Shown in pieces: positions 9,244-17,874 of a DNA stretch of 64,000 nt. The notes beneath the pieces were generated by a model. It was not told the origin of the DNA. It saw only the letters and a list, made by a program, of their open reading frames with translations, and searched no databases. The stretch is taken from assembly GCA_016703545.1 (NCBI GenBank), contig JADJBX010000008.1, forward strand, positions 12,482 to 76,481. The letters run 5' to 3'. This DNA is from Candidatus Amarobacillus elongatus (GTDB taxonomy: Bacteria; Chloroflexota; Dehalococcoidia; Tepidiformales; Tepidiformaceae). The translations under genes and the position numbers were made by a program. Position 1 is the first letter of the stretch. Every line of letters starts with the position of its first letter.

Positions 9244-9439
9244 GGGCGGGGCGGCCTCAATCGGAAGTCTGCGCGGGTGGCGCGTACGGTAGGCGGCGGC
9301 TTCGTGGCCCGCAAGACGCAGCGGCGAACGAAGGCCGAATTCCACGTCAGCCTGCTCCCCGAGGGTAGGGGGACCTCCCGCATTCGAGTGTTGCGAAAGT
9401 GCGATTTGGCACAGCCCCGGCGCGGGGTACCCTCGGCGG

Positions 9440-10663
9440 GTGACCACGACCGAAGCCGCCGCCAGCTCCCCTTCGCGCCCGGCGGCGGCGCGCGGGCCCG
9501 GGCCGAACCTGCACCGGAGGGCGGTCCTCGGATTCAGCGCGCTCGGGGCCGGGGCGGCGGTGGCGCTCGGCGCGGTCGCGTTCATGGCGTGGCTGTTCAT
9601 CCGGCTGAGCTGGCCGCACGTCGAACCCGAGGGCGCGCCGCTCTTCGGCGTTAGTTTCAGCTGCAACCAGATGGAGTACCTCGAACTGGAGGACCCGACG
9701 CTCGGCCGCGAGGCCGTGCCCGATGACCGGCCCGGCCGCGCCGAATGGTGCGCGGCCCGCTTCTCCGCGCTGCTCGAAGCGACTGGCGCACCCACCGCCA
9801 GGCTCTCCGCCGAATGGTCCGAAATCGAACCCGAACCCGGGCGGTACGACTTCACCCTCCTCGATGCGCTGCTCGGGGCGGCGGAGCGCAACGGCACGAA
9901 GGTGCTGCTCACGGTGGGGATGAAGGCGCAGCGCCACCCCGAGTTCTACATCCCCGGGTGGATGCTCGAACGCACGGGCGGCCTCGAAGGCGGGCAGGTC
10001 ATCTCCGATGTTCCGGAGCTGCGGGCGGGCGCCCTCGCGATGGCGGCGGCGGTCGTGCGTCACGCGGGAACGTCCCCGGCCGTCGATGCCTGGGGCGCCG
10101 ACAACGAGCCGTTCGTCGTCTCCAGCCGGGGGGAGCACTGGGAGGACTGGCGGCTCGGCCGGGACTACATCGACGCCCTTGTGGCCACCATTCGCGCCAA
10201 CGACCCCCGCGGCCGCCCCGTTTCGGTGAACCACGGGCAGCACTTCGTGATGGACCGCCGCTGGCGGTGGGCGCTCGATGCGGGCGACGCCCTCGCCGCG
10301 AGCATCTACCCCTTCCGGAACGACAGCATCCTCGGCCGGCCGGTCGTGCTGCCGATCCTCGAAATCGGGCCGCTGGCGCCGAACTACGCCCACCAGGCGC
10401 GGACGGCGCGCGCGCAGGGCAAGGAGTTCTGGATCACGGAGCTGCAGGCGGAACCGTGGACCGACTTCGATGTCCACCTGGTGACGCCCGCGAACCCGTC
10501 TCGGAACCTGGACCATCGCAAGCTCGAACGGAACTTCGAATACGCCCGCCGCAGCGGGGCCGCGCGCGTGTACCTCTGGGGCGGCGAATGGTGGCTCTAC
10601 CAGCGCGACCGCCACGGCGACGGGTCGTGGATCGAACAGGCCCGGGCCGTCATGCGGGACTGA
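9440..10663 (+). CDS. Membrane-anchored TIM-barrel glycoside hydrolase-like protein (clan GH-A pattern)
   Basis: A 407-residue protein with an N-terminal RR-containing signal anchor (NLHRRAVLGFSALGAGAAVALGAVAF, residues ~23-50). The barrel then shows clan GH-A hallmarks: a conserved Asn-Glu-Pro (DAWGADNEPF, Glu ~223) as candidate acid/base, and a late Glu in WITELQAEPW (Glu ~334) as candidate nucleophile. Glycosidases of the GH5/GH39/GH42 type share this layout, but I cannot assign a family or substrate. It starts at GTG 9440, divergently from the efflux operon (about 200 bases between). The enzyme would act outside the membrane. Confidence 0.75.
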   Translation: MTTTEAAASSPSRPAAARGPGPNLHRRAVLGFSALGAGAAVALGAVAFMAWLFIRLSWPHVEPEGAPLFGVSFSCNQMEYLELEDPTLGREAVPDDRPGRAEWCAARFSALLEATGAPTARLSAEWSEIEPEPGRYDFTLLDALLGAAERNGTKVLLTVGMKAQRHPEFYIPGWMLERTGGLEGGQVISDVPELRAGALAMAAAVVRHAGTSPAVDAWGADNEPFVVSSRGEHWEDWRLGRDYIDALVATIRANDPRGRPVSVNHGQHFVMDRRWRWALDAGDALAASIYPFRNDSILGRPVVLPILEIGPLAPNYAHQARTARAQGKEFWITELQAEPWTDFDVHLVTPANPSRNLDHRKLERNFEYARRSGAARVYLWGGEWWLYQRDRHGDGSWIEQARAVMRD

Positions 10664-10710
10664 CGGGGCAGGCGTCCATCGCGGCGTGGGCGTCTGGTAC
10701 GCTCTTCGCC

Positions 10711-11178
10711 ATGTCTGGAACCATTGTGCAGGTGAGTATTTCGCGCGGGGGCGTGCCCAAGCTGCCCGTGCTCGAAGCGGAGATCGGCGAGCAGGGCGTC
10801 GCCGGCGACCGGCAGCGCGACCTTCGCAACCACGGGGGCCCGGAACGCGCCGTCTGCCTCTACGCCTCCGAACGGATCGCCGCCTTGCGCGCCGAGGGCC
10901 ACCCCATCGCGCCCGGGACGACGGGCGAGAATATCACCACCGCGGGCATCGACTGGGACCAGGTGAAGGCCGGCGTCCGCCTTCGCCTCGGCGCCGATGT
11001 GCTGCTCGAAGTCACGCGGCCGACGTCGCCGTGCACGAACATCGCGGGGTCGTTCGCGAAGGGCGACTTCGTGCGTATCAGCGAGAAGGTGAACCCGGGG
11101 TGGAGCCGCGTCTACGCGCGCGTCATCACGGGCGGCACGGTCCGCCCCGGCGATACTATCGCCCTGGAGGACGCGTGA
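10711..11178 (+). CDS. MOSC-domain protein
   Basis: A 155-residue stand-alone MOSC domain. Diagnostic elements are GVAGDRQRDLRNHGGPERAVCLY near residues 30-52, PGTTGENITTAGID near 69-82 and the conserved cysteine in RPTSPCTNI (~110). MOSC domains (from molybdenum cofactor sulfurase C-terminus) bind Moco or carry sulfur; stand-alone members such as YiiM act in reduction of N-hydroxylated compounds. It overlaps the next gene by 4 bases, so the three genes 10.7-11.85 kb look like one unit. Confidence 0.88.
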   Translation: MSGTIVQVSISRGGVPKLPVLEAEIGEQGVAGDRQRDLRNHGGPERAVCLYASERIAALRAEGHPIAPGTTGENITTAGIDWDQVKAGVRLRLGADVLLEVTRPTSPCTNIAGSFAKGDFVRISEKVNPGWSRVYARVITGGTVRPGDTIALEDA

Positions 11179-11492
11179 AGCGGGACAAGGACTACTATGG
11201 GCGGCGCGCAATGCCCGAAGAGGTCGAGCGGGGCGCGCTCTTCATCGCGAAGACGGCGCTGCCCTTCTTCCCTCCCACGGGAACGCCGTTCGCCCTGGAG
11301 ACGGCGTCGGGTACGGCCGAGGTCACGGTCGAAGCCGTGCACTGCATCTGCCGCGGGCCGGAGAAGCCGCACGAGCATTACTGGCTGCCGGTCCCGGGCA
11401 TCGAGCTCCGGGCGCTGGTGACGATCATGCCCCCCTCCGAGGCCGGCGGACCGTACCACGCCACGGTCGAACCGAACGGGAGTGCGGGGTGA
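11175..11492 (+). CDS. Hypothetical protein (105 aa)
   Basis: A small soluble protein. The centre contains VEAVHCICRGPEKPHEHYWLPVPGIELRAL, with two Cys and two His close together that could bind a metal. No family recognised. The GTG at 11175 overlaps the MOSC stop and has TGGAGG at 11165-11170 just upstream, supporting translational coupling. Its stop overlaps the start of the following membrane protein. Confidence 0.6.
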   Translation: MKRDKDYYGRRAMPEEVERGALFIAKTALPFFPPTGTPFALETASGTAEVTVEAVHCICRGPEKPHEHYWLPVPGIELRALVTIMPPSEAGGPYHATVEPNGSAG

Positions 11493-11851
11493 GCAGCCGG
11501 CCGCGCATCGCCCGTGACCCCGTCGCCCTCTCGATGTGGCTGGATGCGGCGTGCGAACTCGTGGGCGCGGTCGTGATCCTGCTGCTCGCGGGCGGCATCG
11601 AAGGCTCGACCGGGATCGCGAAGGAGGCCACCTACGTCGCCAGCGGGGTATTCCTGCTCGCGGCCGTGGTCATCGGGTTCATGGCGTACGGCGGCAAGCG
11701 ATCCTCGGCGGCGATGCTTGCCGGCGCGAACGTGGCCGGCGGCGTCATCCTCTGGGTGGCCATCGCCGCGCGCTGGAACGACTTCGAACCCGGCGCGCGC
11801 TGGGTCCTCGCCGCCATGGGCGACAGCTTCACCCTCATCGGCGCGCTCTAG
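11489..11851 (+). CDS. Hypothetical small membrane protein (120 aa)
   Basis: A polar N-terminus of ~15 residues is followed by four hydrophobic segments near residues 16-37, 46-65, 73-92 and 100-120, ending within the last helix. No family recognised. The GTG at 11489 overlaps the preceding stop by 4 bases, so the gene is co-translated with the MOSC cluster. The next gene is convergent, 40 bases away. Confidence 0.6.
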   Translation: MSSRPRIARDPVALSMWLDAACELVGAVVILLLAGGIEGSTGIAKEATYVASGVFLLAAVVIGFMAYGGKRSSAAMLAGANVAGGVILWVAIAARWNDFEPGARWVLAAMGDSFTLIGAL

Positions 11852-11891
11852 TCGTTCGCCCTCTGGCGCACGCGTGAGATGCCGGCGGGGA

Positions 11892-12579
11892 TTAGCCCCG
11901 GCCGCGAAGCTCGCGCAGGGCGTCGCTCGCGATCCAGCGGCCGGAGCGCGTACCGTCGGCGCGGATCGCCTCGGCCGTGGCGATGGCGGCTTCGCGCAGC
12001 ACCCCGTTCCGCTTGCCGATCTGCCGCAGCGCCCAGTTCACCGCCTTCCTCACGAAGTTGCGGTCGTCGTTCGCGTGCCGCCGGATGATGGGGAGGAGGG
12101 CGAGGAAGCGCTCGTCCTGGGCCTGCTTGTCGTGTACGGCGAGGGCCGCGATGAGCGAGAACGCCGCGCGCTTCACGTACTCCTCTTCGCGTTCGGCCCA
12201 CCTCCTGCACCTTGATCCATGCGTAGGGCGTGCGGTCGAAGAGCTCGCCGGTGCAGCCATCGACGAGGTCCCAGGAATCGAAATCCGCGGCCCACGCGTC
12301 CATCTGACCGGCGGTCACGTCCGCGGGGACGTCGACCATCGCCGCGAGGATGCGCGCTTCGTGGATGCCCGTCGCCCAGAGGTCGAGCGCGAGCTGGTGG
12401 TCCGGGATGGCGGCGCGGGCGATGGCGCGAATGGCGGGAATACCGACCCCGAGCTGCTCGGTGCGGGGTCGGATGCCGTACCGCGCGCGCCCTTCGATGC
12501 TGGCGGAATTGCCCGCCGCGCCGAGCGCGGCGACCGCATCGGCGGCGGTCATGGGCACACGCTGGCGGCGGGGGGGCAT
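11892..12579 (-). CDS. AlkD-like DNA alkylation repair protein (HEAT-like), apparent frameshift
   Basis: The first ~125 residues (RYGIRPRTEQLGVGIPAIRAIAR, then LALDLWATGIHEARILAAMVDVP and DSWDLVDGCTGELFDRTPYAW) and the last ~100 (WAEREEEYVKRAAFSLIAALAVHDK, then HANDDRNFVRKAVNWALRQIGKRN) are typical of the AlkD/DNA-alkylation-repair HEAT-repeat family. They lie in different frames. Removing one G in the GAGGTGGGCC stretch at about 12199-12204 restores one protein of about 228 residues. Family members recognise alkylated bases or bulky lesions in DNA. The gene starts 4 bases after the TPR gene stop, so they are probably in one operon. Start could also be ATG 12552. Confidence 0.8.
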
Positions 12580-12583
12580 GCCG

Positions 12584-14416
12584 CTAGCGGGCGCCGGCGT
12601 CGCGCAGGAGCTTCATGAATTCGGGGTCGCCCTGGAGCGGTTCGAGCTTGGGGTCGGCCGCCGCCTCGCGCGCGTACTGGGGATCGATATCGAGGGCGCG
12701 CTTGAGCCGCCGCAGCGCTTCCGGGCGGTTCTGGAGGACGGCCGCGGCCTGGCCGGCGCCGTAGTGTGCCGCCGCATCCTGCGGGTCCAGGTAGGCGGCT
12801 TCCTGGAAATCGACCAGTGCCGCCGCGGGGTCGCCCCCGTGCAGGTGCGCGAGCCCGCGATTGACCATGACGGTCGTGTCGTTGGGGTCGATGCCGAGCG
12901 CGCCATCGAAGTCCGCGAGGGCGAGTTCGTAGGCGCCCCGGTAGAGGTAGAGCATGCCCCGGTTGTTGAGGGCATCGGCGTCGTTGGGGGTGAGCCGCAG
13001 GGCGCGGTCGTAGTCGTCGAGGGCGGCGTCGTATTCGCCGGCCCGGGTGCGGGCGTTCGCGCGGTTGTAGTACCCGGCCGTCAGGTTGGCATCGACCTCG
13101 AGGGCGCGCGTGTAGCGCTCAATCGCGAGGGTGTACTGCCCGACGTTGAAGTAGACGTTCCCCTCGTCGAGGTACGACTCCGCGTCGCGGCCGGTGAAGG
13201 GGGTGACGGGGGGCGGCGCGACATCCGCGAGCGCTTCCTCGAAGACGTTGGCAAGGGGCGGCGGCGTGGCCGCGGCGGGCTGGCGCGGCGAAGGCTCGGC
13301 GGCCGGGGGCGCCCCCGCCGATGACAGCGACGGGAGCTCGGAGAACGCGAGGCCGGGCGGCGTGTGCGGCTCGCTCTCGGGGGCCGGGCGGCGCGCCACC
13401 TGCTCGCCCTCCTCGGGCACGGCGGATTGCGGGGTGCCGGGTTCGAGGTCGCGGAGCCAGTCGGGGACGCCCTCTTCCGCAGGCGCAGCCTCGGCGGCGG
13501 GGACGGCCTCGGGCTCGCGTTCGACGGCGGCGACGGGCTCGGGCGCAGCTTCCTCGGCGGGAGCGGCCTCGGGTTCGGGTTCGACGGCGGCGACGGGCTC
13601 GGGCGCAGCTTCGGCGGCGGGGGCGACCGGCCTCGCGTTCCGGCGGCCGGCCTGGTTCCCCGACGGCGGCGACGGGCTCGGCGCATCTTCGGGCGGAGGG
13701 CCTCGGGCTCGCGTTCGACGGCGGCGACGGGCTCGGGCGCAGCTTCCTCGGCCGGAGCAGCCTCGGGTTCGGGTTCGACGGCGGCGACGGGCTCGGGCGC
13801 AGCTTCGGCGGCCGGAGCGGCCTCGGGTTCGGGTTCGACGGCGGCGACGGGTTCGGGCGCAGCTCCCCCGGCGGCGGGGCCTCGGGTTCGGGTTCGACGG
13901 CGGCGACGGGTTCGGGGGTGCAGCTTCCCTCGGCCGGAGGGGCCTCGGGTTCGGGTTCGACGGCGGCGACGGGCTCGGCGCAGCTTCGGCGGCCGGAGGG
14001 GCCTCGGGTCCGGGTTCGACGGCGGCGGCGGGTTCGGGCGCAGCTTCGAAGGCGGACTCGTCGTCGTCGACCTCTGCCGCGGCTTCCTCGCGTTCGAACC
14101 AGGCGGGCGGCTCCGGGCGCTCCGCGACGGGTGCGACGAAGGCGTGCGCGGCGGCCGGGGGCGACGGTTCGTGGGCCTCGGCGGATTCGGTCGGCGGGGG
14201 CGCGGGCTCGGGCGGCGCGTCCGGCGCCTCGACGGCCGTGGTCTCGGGTGCGGTGGTGGTGGAGGAGGGCGGCTCCGCCGGCGCGGGCTCCCATGGCGCC
14301 GAGGCATCCCATTCCGGCGCACCCCGGCGGCGCAGTTTCAGGACGATGGCGGCGATGGCGCCGGCGATGGCGGCGATGAGCAGGACCCGCAGCAGGAGGC
14401 GGCCCGTTCGCCTCAC
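12584..14416 (-). CDS. Membrane-anchored TPR protein with Pro/Glu/Ala repeat linker (multiple apparent frameshifts)
   Basis: The protein has an N-terminal membrane helix (LLLRVLLIAAIAGAIAAIVLKLRRR), a ~350-residue Pro/Ala/Glu-rich linker, and a C-terminal block of about six TPR units (from YLDEGNVYFNVGQYTLAIERY to ARDIDPQYA-type endings). TPRs mediate protein-protein contacts, so this looks like a cytoplasmic or surface scaffold held to the membrane. In the linker a 60-base unit (feature 13521-14035) slips through all three frames, but none contains a stop and the outer frames agree. The GTG at 14416 overlaps the upstream stop (GTGA), giving coupling to the 130-aa gene. Partner unknown. Confidence 0.75.
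   Translation of the reverse strand: MRRTGRLLLRVLLIAAIAGAIAAIVLKLRRRGAPEWDASAPWEPAPAEPPSSTTTAPETTAVEAPDAPPEPAPPPTESAEAHEPSPPAAAHAFVAPVAERPEPPAWFEREEAAAEVDDDESAFEAAPEPAAAVEPGPEAPPAAEAAPSPSPPSNPNPRPLRPREAAPPNPSPPSNPNPRPRRRGSCARTRRRRRTRTRGRSGRRSCARARRRRRTRTRGCSGRGSCARARRRRRTRARGPPPEDAPSPSPPSGNQAGRRNARPVAPAAEAAPEPVAAVEPEPEAAPAEEAAPEPVAAVEREPEAVPAAEAAPAEEGVPDWLRDLEPGTPQSAVPEEGEQVARRPAPESEPHTPPGLAFSELPSLSSAGAPPAAEPSPRQPAAATPPPLANVFEEALADVAPPPVTPFTGRDAESYLDEGNVYFNVGQYTLAIERYTRALEVDANLTAGYYNRANARTRAGEYDAALDDYDRALRLTPNDADALNNRGMLYLYRGAYELALADFDGALGIDPNDTTVMVNRGLAHLHGGDPAAALVDFQEAAYLDPQDAAAHYGAGQAAAVLQNRPEALRRLKRALDIDPQYAREAAADPKLEPLQGDPEFMKLLRDAGAR
13521..14035 (-). repeat. 60-base tandem repeat inside the TPR gene linker
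   Basis: About nine copies of a 60-base unit are anchored on TCGACGGCGGCGAC at 13521, 13581, ~13660, 13714, 13774, 13834, 13893, 13957 and 14016. On the minus strand the unit encodes a 20-residue acidic Pro/Ala/Glu/Val repeat (core EPVAAVEPEPEAAP). Spacings of 59, 64 and 59 bases and one degenerate copy (13620-13700) shift the frame, yet the total (495 bases) is a multiple of three. Confidence 0.85.
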
Positions 14417-14805
14417 CCCTCGTCCTCGCGTTCCAGGAGCAGCTCGGTCACGGCCATGAGGCCGTTGTAGGCGTAGACGATGTAATCGCGCGGGTGGAGG
14501 GTGACCTTCTTCAGCTCTTCCTTGCGCGCGGTCACCGGGTCCCACGAGCCGGTGGCCTCGATGGCGTCGTGGTCGATGCCGATTTCGAGCTCGTACAGTT
14601 CGCCATCCTGCGCGACGACGATGCAGCCGCGGTCGGGGCCCGCGGGCCCTTCGCATTCGATGGCGGTGGTGAACATGGCGTTGGGGAACGAAGGGAACGG
14701 CTGGAGTTCGGCGCACGCCTCCTGGAGGAGGGTAGCCATCTGCATGGCCGCGCGTTCGAGGGCCATATCGGCCTGGGTCTTACGAAGAAGGGCTTCCCGC
14801 GACAT
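14413..14805 (-). CDS. Hypothetical protein (130 aa)
   Basis: A soluble, acidic protein. It starts with a helical region (REALLRKTQADMALERAAMQ), then a beta-rich part (AMFTTAIECEGPAGPDRGCIVVAQDGELYELEIGIDHD) and ends in a short helix. I do not recognise a family. It heads the apparent operon with the TPR and AlkD-like genes: its stop overlaps the TPR start. The ATG at 14805 is favoured because upstream sequence consists of intergenic repeats. Confidence 0.65.
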   Translation of the reverse strand: MSREALLRKTQADMALERAAMQMATLLQEACAELQPFPSFPNAMFTTAIECEGPAGPDRGCIVVAQDGELYELEIGIDHDAIEATGSWDPVTARKEELKKVTLHPRDYIVYAYNGLMAVTELLLEREDEG

Positions 14806-14860
14806 GTCACGGGAAAGGTATAGGTGAGTACGCGAATCCGCAAGATCGCGGGGTCTCGCC

Positions 14861-15060
14861 GGCTGTCGGCCGTCGGCTGTCGGCTGTCGGTGTGGCAGCG
14901 CGCGGGAGGAGCGGAGGTCCACCCAGCGGCCCAGGCCGACGGCCGATGGCCGAAAGCCGACGGCCGGAGCCACGGGGCAGCGCGCGGCGGCCAGGCCGAC
15001 GGCCGGAAGAGGGCGGGCCCCCGTGGCCACGAACCGACAGCCGAAAGCCGATGGCGGCGG
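14861..15060. repeat. Intergenic GGCTGTCGG / CCGACAGCC repeat block
   Basis: The gap between two minus-strand genes (14806-15103, 298 bases) holds no gene. It contains tandem GGCTGTCGG-type units at 14861-14890, inverted counterparts (CCGACGGCC, CCGATGGCC, CCGAAAGCC) at 14936-14965 and 15033-15052, a duplicated CCAGGCCGACGGCCG (14931 and 14991) and CCCCGTGGCCAC at 15019. The same modules recur at 32.6-33.3 kb. Confidence 0.7.
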
Positions 15061-15103
15061 GGGCAGCCCCCGCCGCCAGCCGGGCCCTGTTCCCGCCGCC
15101 GCG

Positions 15104-16078
15104 CTACGCCAGCTTCGGAAGCACCTTCTCCGTGAAGAGGAGGAAGCTTTCGTGGCTGAGGGGGGCGGCGAGCATGTATTGGAGCGGGATCTCCACTTCC
15201 AGCTGCTTCAGGCGGTCGACGACCTCTTCCGGCGTCCCCCAGATGACGGTGTCTTCGAGGTACCGCTCGACGGGGTCGACGTGGACGGTGTGGGCGCCGC
15301 CGATGCCCGGCTTCGCGTACGAGCCGACCATCCAGCCGGCGCCGCTGCGGGCGACCTGCTCGGCCTCGGCGCGCGTGGGGGCGAGAGCGATGAGGCGCGC
15401 GGTCGGGATTTCGCGGCCTTCGAGGCTATGCCCGTTCGCGGCGAGGGTCTGTTCGTACAGGCGGCGCTTGGCGGCGATGTCGGCGTTGGAGGCGTGCGGG
15501 TCCTGGAGGATGTCGTACCCCTACTCGGCGGCGCGCTGCACCGATTCGGGCGAGGTGGCGGCGAGCCACACGGGCGGGCTCGGCTGCTGCAGCGGCTTGG
15601 GCAGGATCTCGACGTCGTCGAAGTCCCAGAATTGGCCGTGGAAGCTGAGGCGGTCGTTCGCCCAGGCGGCGCGGACGATCTCGACGCATTCGCGGAAGCG
15701 GTCGGAGCTCTCTTCGACGGGGACGTTGAAGGCGCGGAACTCCTTGGAATCGAAGCCGCGGCCGGCACCCCAGTTGAGCCGGCCGCCACTGAGGGTATCG
15801 AGCAGGGCGAGCTCCTCGGCGAGGCGCAGGGGGTGGTAGAAGCCGGCGAGGGTGACGGCCGTGCCGATGCGCAGGTTCTTCGTGCGCGCGGCGATGTATG
15901 TGCCCATCTGCGTGACGCTGGGGCAGACGCTGTAGGTGTTGAAGTGGTGCTCGGCGAGCCAGACGGCGTCGTAGCCGCCCTCGTCCATGATGGCGATGCG
16001 GTCGAAGGCGCGCGCGTACACCTGCTCGAGGGGGATGCGGCGCGTCCAGGAAAAGAACTGCAGAACCCCGAACTTCAT
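15104..16078 (-). CDS. LLM-class flavin/F420-dependent oxidoreductase with in-frame TAG
   Basis: About 324 residues of bacterial luciferase-like (LLM) TIM barrel: N-terminal MKFGVLQFFSWTRR, the GYDAVWLAEHHF motif (~36-47), LGRLNWGAGRG-type barrel strand, and a C-terminal PEEVVDRLKQLE typical of the family. Relatives use FMN or F420 to oxidise or reduce small organics. The codon at 15521-15523 is TAG, between RAAE and GYDILQDP. The frame is the same on both sides, so one substitution (TAC to TAG) explains it. Upstream and downstream parts are both well conserved, which speaks against an old pseudogene. Confidence 0.8.
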
Positions 16079-16153
16079 TCGAACACCTCCGACGCGCAGT
16101 CTACGCGCCGGGGGCGTGGCGGGACACGGGCGATCCGGGCCGCCGGCGTGGGG

Positions 16154-17038
16154 TCAGGAGTCCTGGCCGCCCCGGAGGAGGTCCTCGATATCCTTGAGGA
16201 TGTCGGCGGCGGAGGGCAGTTCGCCCTCGGGGCCCGATGGGGTCTCCGTATCGGGTTCACCGTAGTGCTCTTCGAGCGACTTCACGTAGGCGCCGATCTG
16301 GTCGTCCCCGCGCGAGGCTTCCTCGACCCGTTCGACGAAGCGGACGACCTCGGCTTCGAGGTCGCCGATGGGGGCGGGGATGCCGGTGATCGGTTCGAGC
16401 GCGCGCAGGAGGGCGAGGGTCGCGGCCGGGTTCTCATCGACGTTGAGGTAGTGCGGAACGCCGGCGGCGAGGCTGATGAGTGGCACGCCACGCTGCCGCA
16501 GGGCGTCGTGCAGGACGCCGACGATGCCGGTGGGGCCCTGGTACATGGAGCGGCTGAGGCCGTAACGCGCCGCCAGCTCCGGGTCGGCGGAGGAGCCGTT
16601 CACGGGCACGGGGCGCGTGTGGGGCGTCGCCGAGGGCCGCGCGACGAGCGTGCAGACGAGCGAGGGCTTGTGTTCGGCGATGGCGTCGGCGAGGCGCGTG
16701 GAGAACGTGCGCCAACGCAGGTTCGGCTCGACCCCGGTGACGACGATGAGATCGTGTTCGGAGGAGGGAACGCGTGCGTAATGCGCCTCGTTCCGGGCCC
16801 ATTCGATGGCGCGCATGCCTTCTTCATCGAGGCGGACGGTGGGCCGCGTGTCGGTGAAGACGTAGTACTCCTCGGGGTCGACCTCGAGGAAGCGCTGGGC
16901 GTGATGCGCCTCGATGAGGCGGCGGGCGGTGTCCTGGGTCACGGTCCCGGTATCGCTCCAACCGGTGAAGCCAACGATGACCACGGGCGCCCGGAGGCCG
17001 GAAACGGGGGTGATGCTAAACCCATCCACGGCATCCAT
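16154..17038 (-). CDS. PAC2-family protein
   Basis: A 294-residue protein with the PAC2 (proteasome-assembling chaperone 2) fold signatures: APVVIVGFTGWSDTGTVTQDTARRL near residues 17-41, a central ARYGLSRSMYQGPTGIVGVLHDALRQRGVPLISLAAGVPHYL and an acidic C-terminal tail ending in EDLLRGGQDS. In bacteria the family is found mainly in Actinobacteria and Chloroflexota and its role is unclear; an ATP-grasp partner is often nearby but is not seen here. The start at 17038 leaves a 368-base gap to the next gene. Confidence 0.85.
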   Translation of the reverse strand: MDAVDGFSITPVSGLRAPVVIVGFTGWSDTGTVTQDTARRLIEAHHAQRFLEVDPEEYYVFTDTRPTVRLDEEGMRAIEWARNEAHYARVPSSEHDLIVVTGVEPNLRWRTFSTRLADAIAEHKPSLVCTLVARPSATPHTRPVPVNGSSADPELAARYGLSRSMYQGPTGIVGVLHDALRQRGVPLISLAAGVPHYLNVDENPAATLALLRALEPITGIPAPIGDLEAEVVRFVERVEEASRGDDQIGAYVKSLEEHYGEPDTETPSGPEGELPSAADILKDIEDLLRGGQDS

Positions 17039-17406
17039 AGTAGCGCATGTTTGGTTAGGGGCCCCCCGGGGGGCCGAGTGCTGGGCCCAGAGTGCCGAGT
17101 GCTGAGTGCGGAGTGCTGAGTGGGGCCACCGAGCGATGAACGTTCGTGGCGGTCCGCTCCAGCGCCGCCCGCGCCGCGGTCGGTTGGACGCTCCCGTGGG
17201 AAGACGAATGTGCTGGGTGCTGCGCGGGCAACCGAGGCGCGGACGGTCGTTCGCGTCCGTGCTCGGTGCCCGAAGGCCCGAGTGTTCAGAATGCCACCGG
17301 TGAGATGGCGGAAGGCGGTAGGGATGCACCAGCCACACGCGAGGGTGGTGTCGGCATCCCTCGCTGCCTTCGTACGAGCAAAGTTATGTCGTGGCGGGCT
17401 GTGGCG
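17039..17406. repeat. Gene-free gap with GTGCTGA-type heptamer repeats
   Basis: The 368-base gap between two minus-strand genes shows no convincing gene. At 17075-17122 it carries degenerate seven-base units (GAGTGCTG, GAGTGCCG, GAGTGCGG), the same family seen at 43816-43834 and 44161-44193. Next to it is a GC palindrome (GCCCCCCGGGGGGC, 17060-17074). I see nothing else in it. Confidence 0.6.
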
Positions 17407-17874
17407 TCAGGCGGGGGCGACTTCGAACAGGAACTCGACCTCGACCGGGACGCCGAGCGGCAGTTCGGCCATGCCCACGGCGCAGCGCGCGTGCCGGCCG
17501 GCGTCGCCGAAGACGTCGATCATGAGCTGGGAGGCGCCGTTGACCACGCGGGGATGGTCGATGAAGCCGGGCGCGCTCGCGACGAAGCCCCCGAGGCGGA
17601 TGACGCGCGTGACGCGGTCGAGCGAGCCGAGGTAGCTGCGGGCGATGCCGAGCCCCTGGATGGCGCACTGACGGGCGAGCGCGGCGCCGGTCTCGATGTC
17701 GATTTCGCGGCCGAGGTGGCCCTTCGCCATGGGGGCGCCGTCCTTGAGGGGGACCTGCCCGGAAACGTACAGGAGGTTGCCGCTGAGGACGGCGGGCACG
17801 TAGAGGCCGGCGCCGGCGGTCGCGGCGGCGGGCAGGTCGAGGCCGAGCTCGGCCACCTTCGCTTCAAAGCTCAT
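17407..17874 (-). CDS. RidA/YjgF family protein
   Basis: A 155-residue RidA-fold protein (YABBY-like subclass: KVAELGLDLPAAATAGAGLYVPAV, then NLLYVSGQVPLKDG and GLGIARSYLGSLDRVTRVIRLGGFVAS, ending in VPVEVEFLFEVAPA). RidA proteins hydrolyse reactive enamine/imine intermediates produced by PLP enzymes. The catalytic-type arginine that lies near residue 105 in RidA proper is not clearly present, so the activity is uncertain. Its ATG overlaps the parB stop by 4 bases, making it the last gene of the chromosome-segregation operon. Confidence 0.88.
   Translation of the reverse strand: MSFEAKVAELGLDLPAAATAGAGLYVPAVLSGNLLYVSGQVPLKDGAPMAKGHLGREIDIETGAALARQCAIQGLGIARSYLGSLDRVTRVIRLGGFVASAPGFIDHPRVVNGASQLMIDVFGDAGRHARCAVGMAELPLGVPVEVEFLFEVAPA

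Noticed and set aside
15521..15523. TAG as evidence for pyrrolysine or amber recoding
   Set aside because: Only one in-frame TAG was noticed in the genes read, and the window has many other apparent sequence errors. Genome-wide data would be needed.
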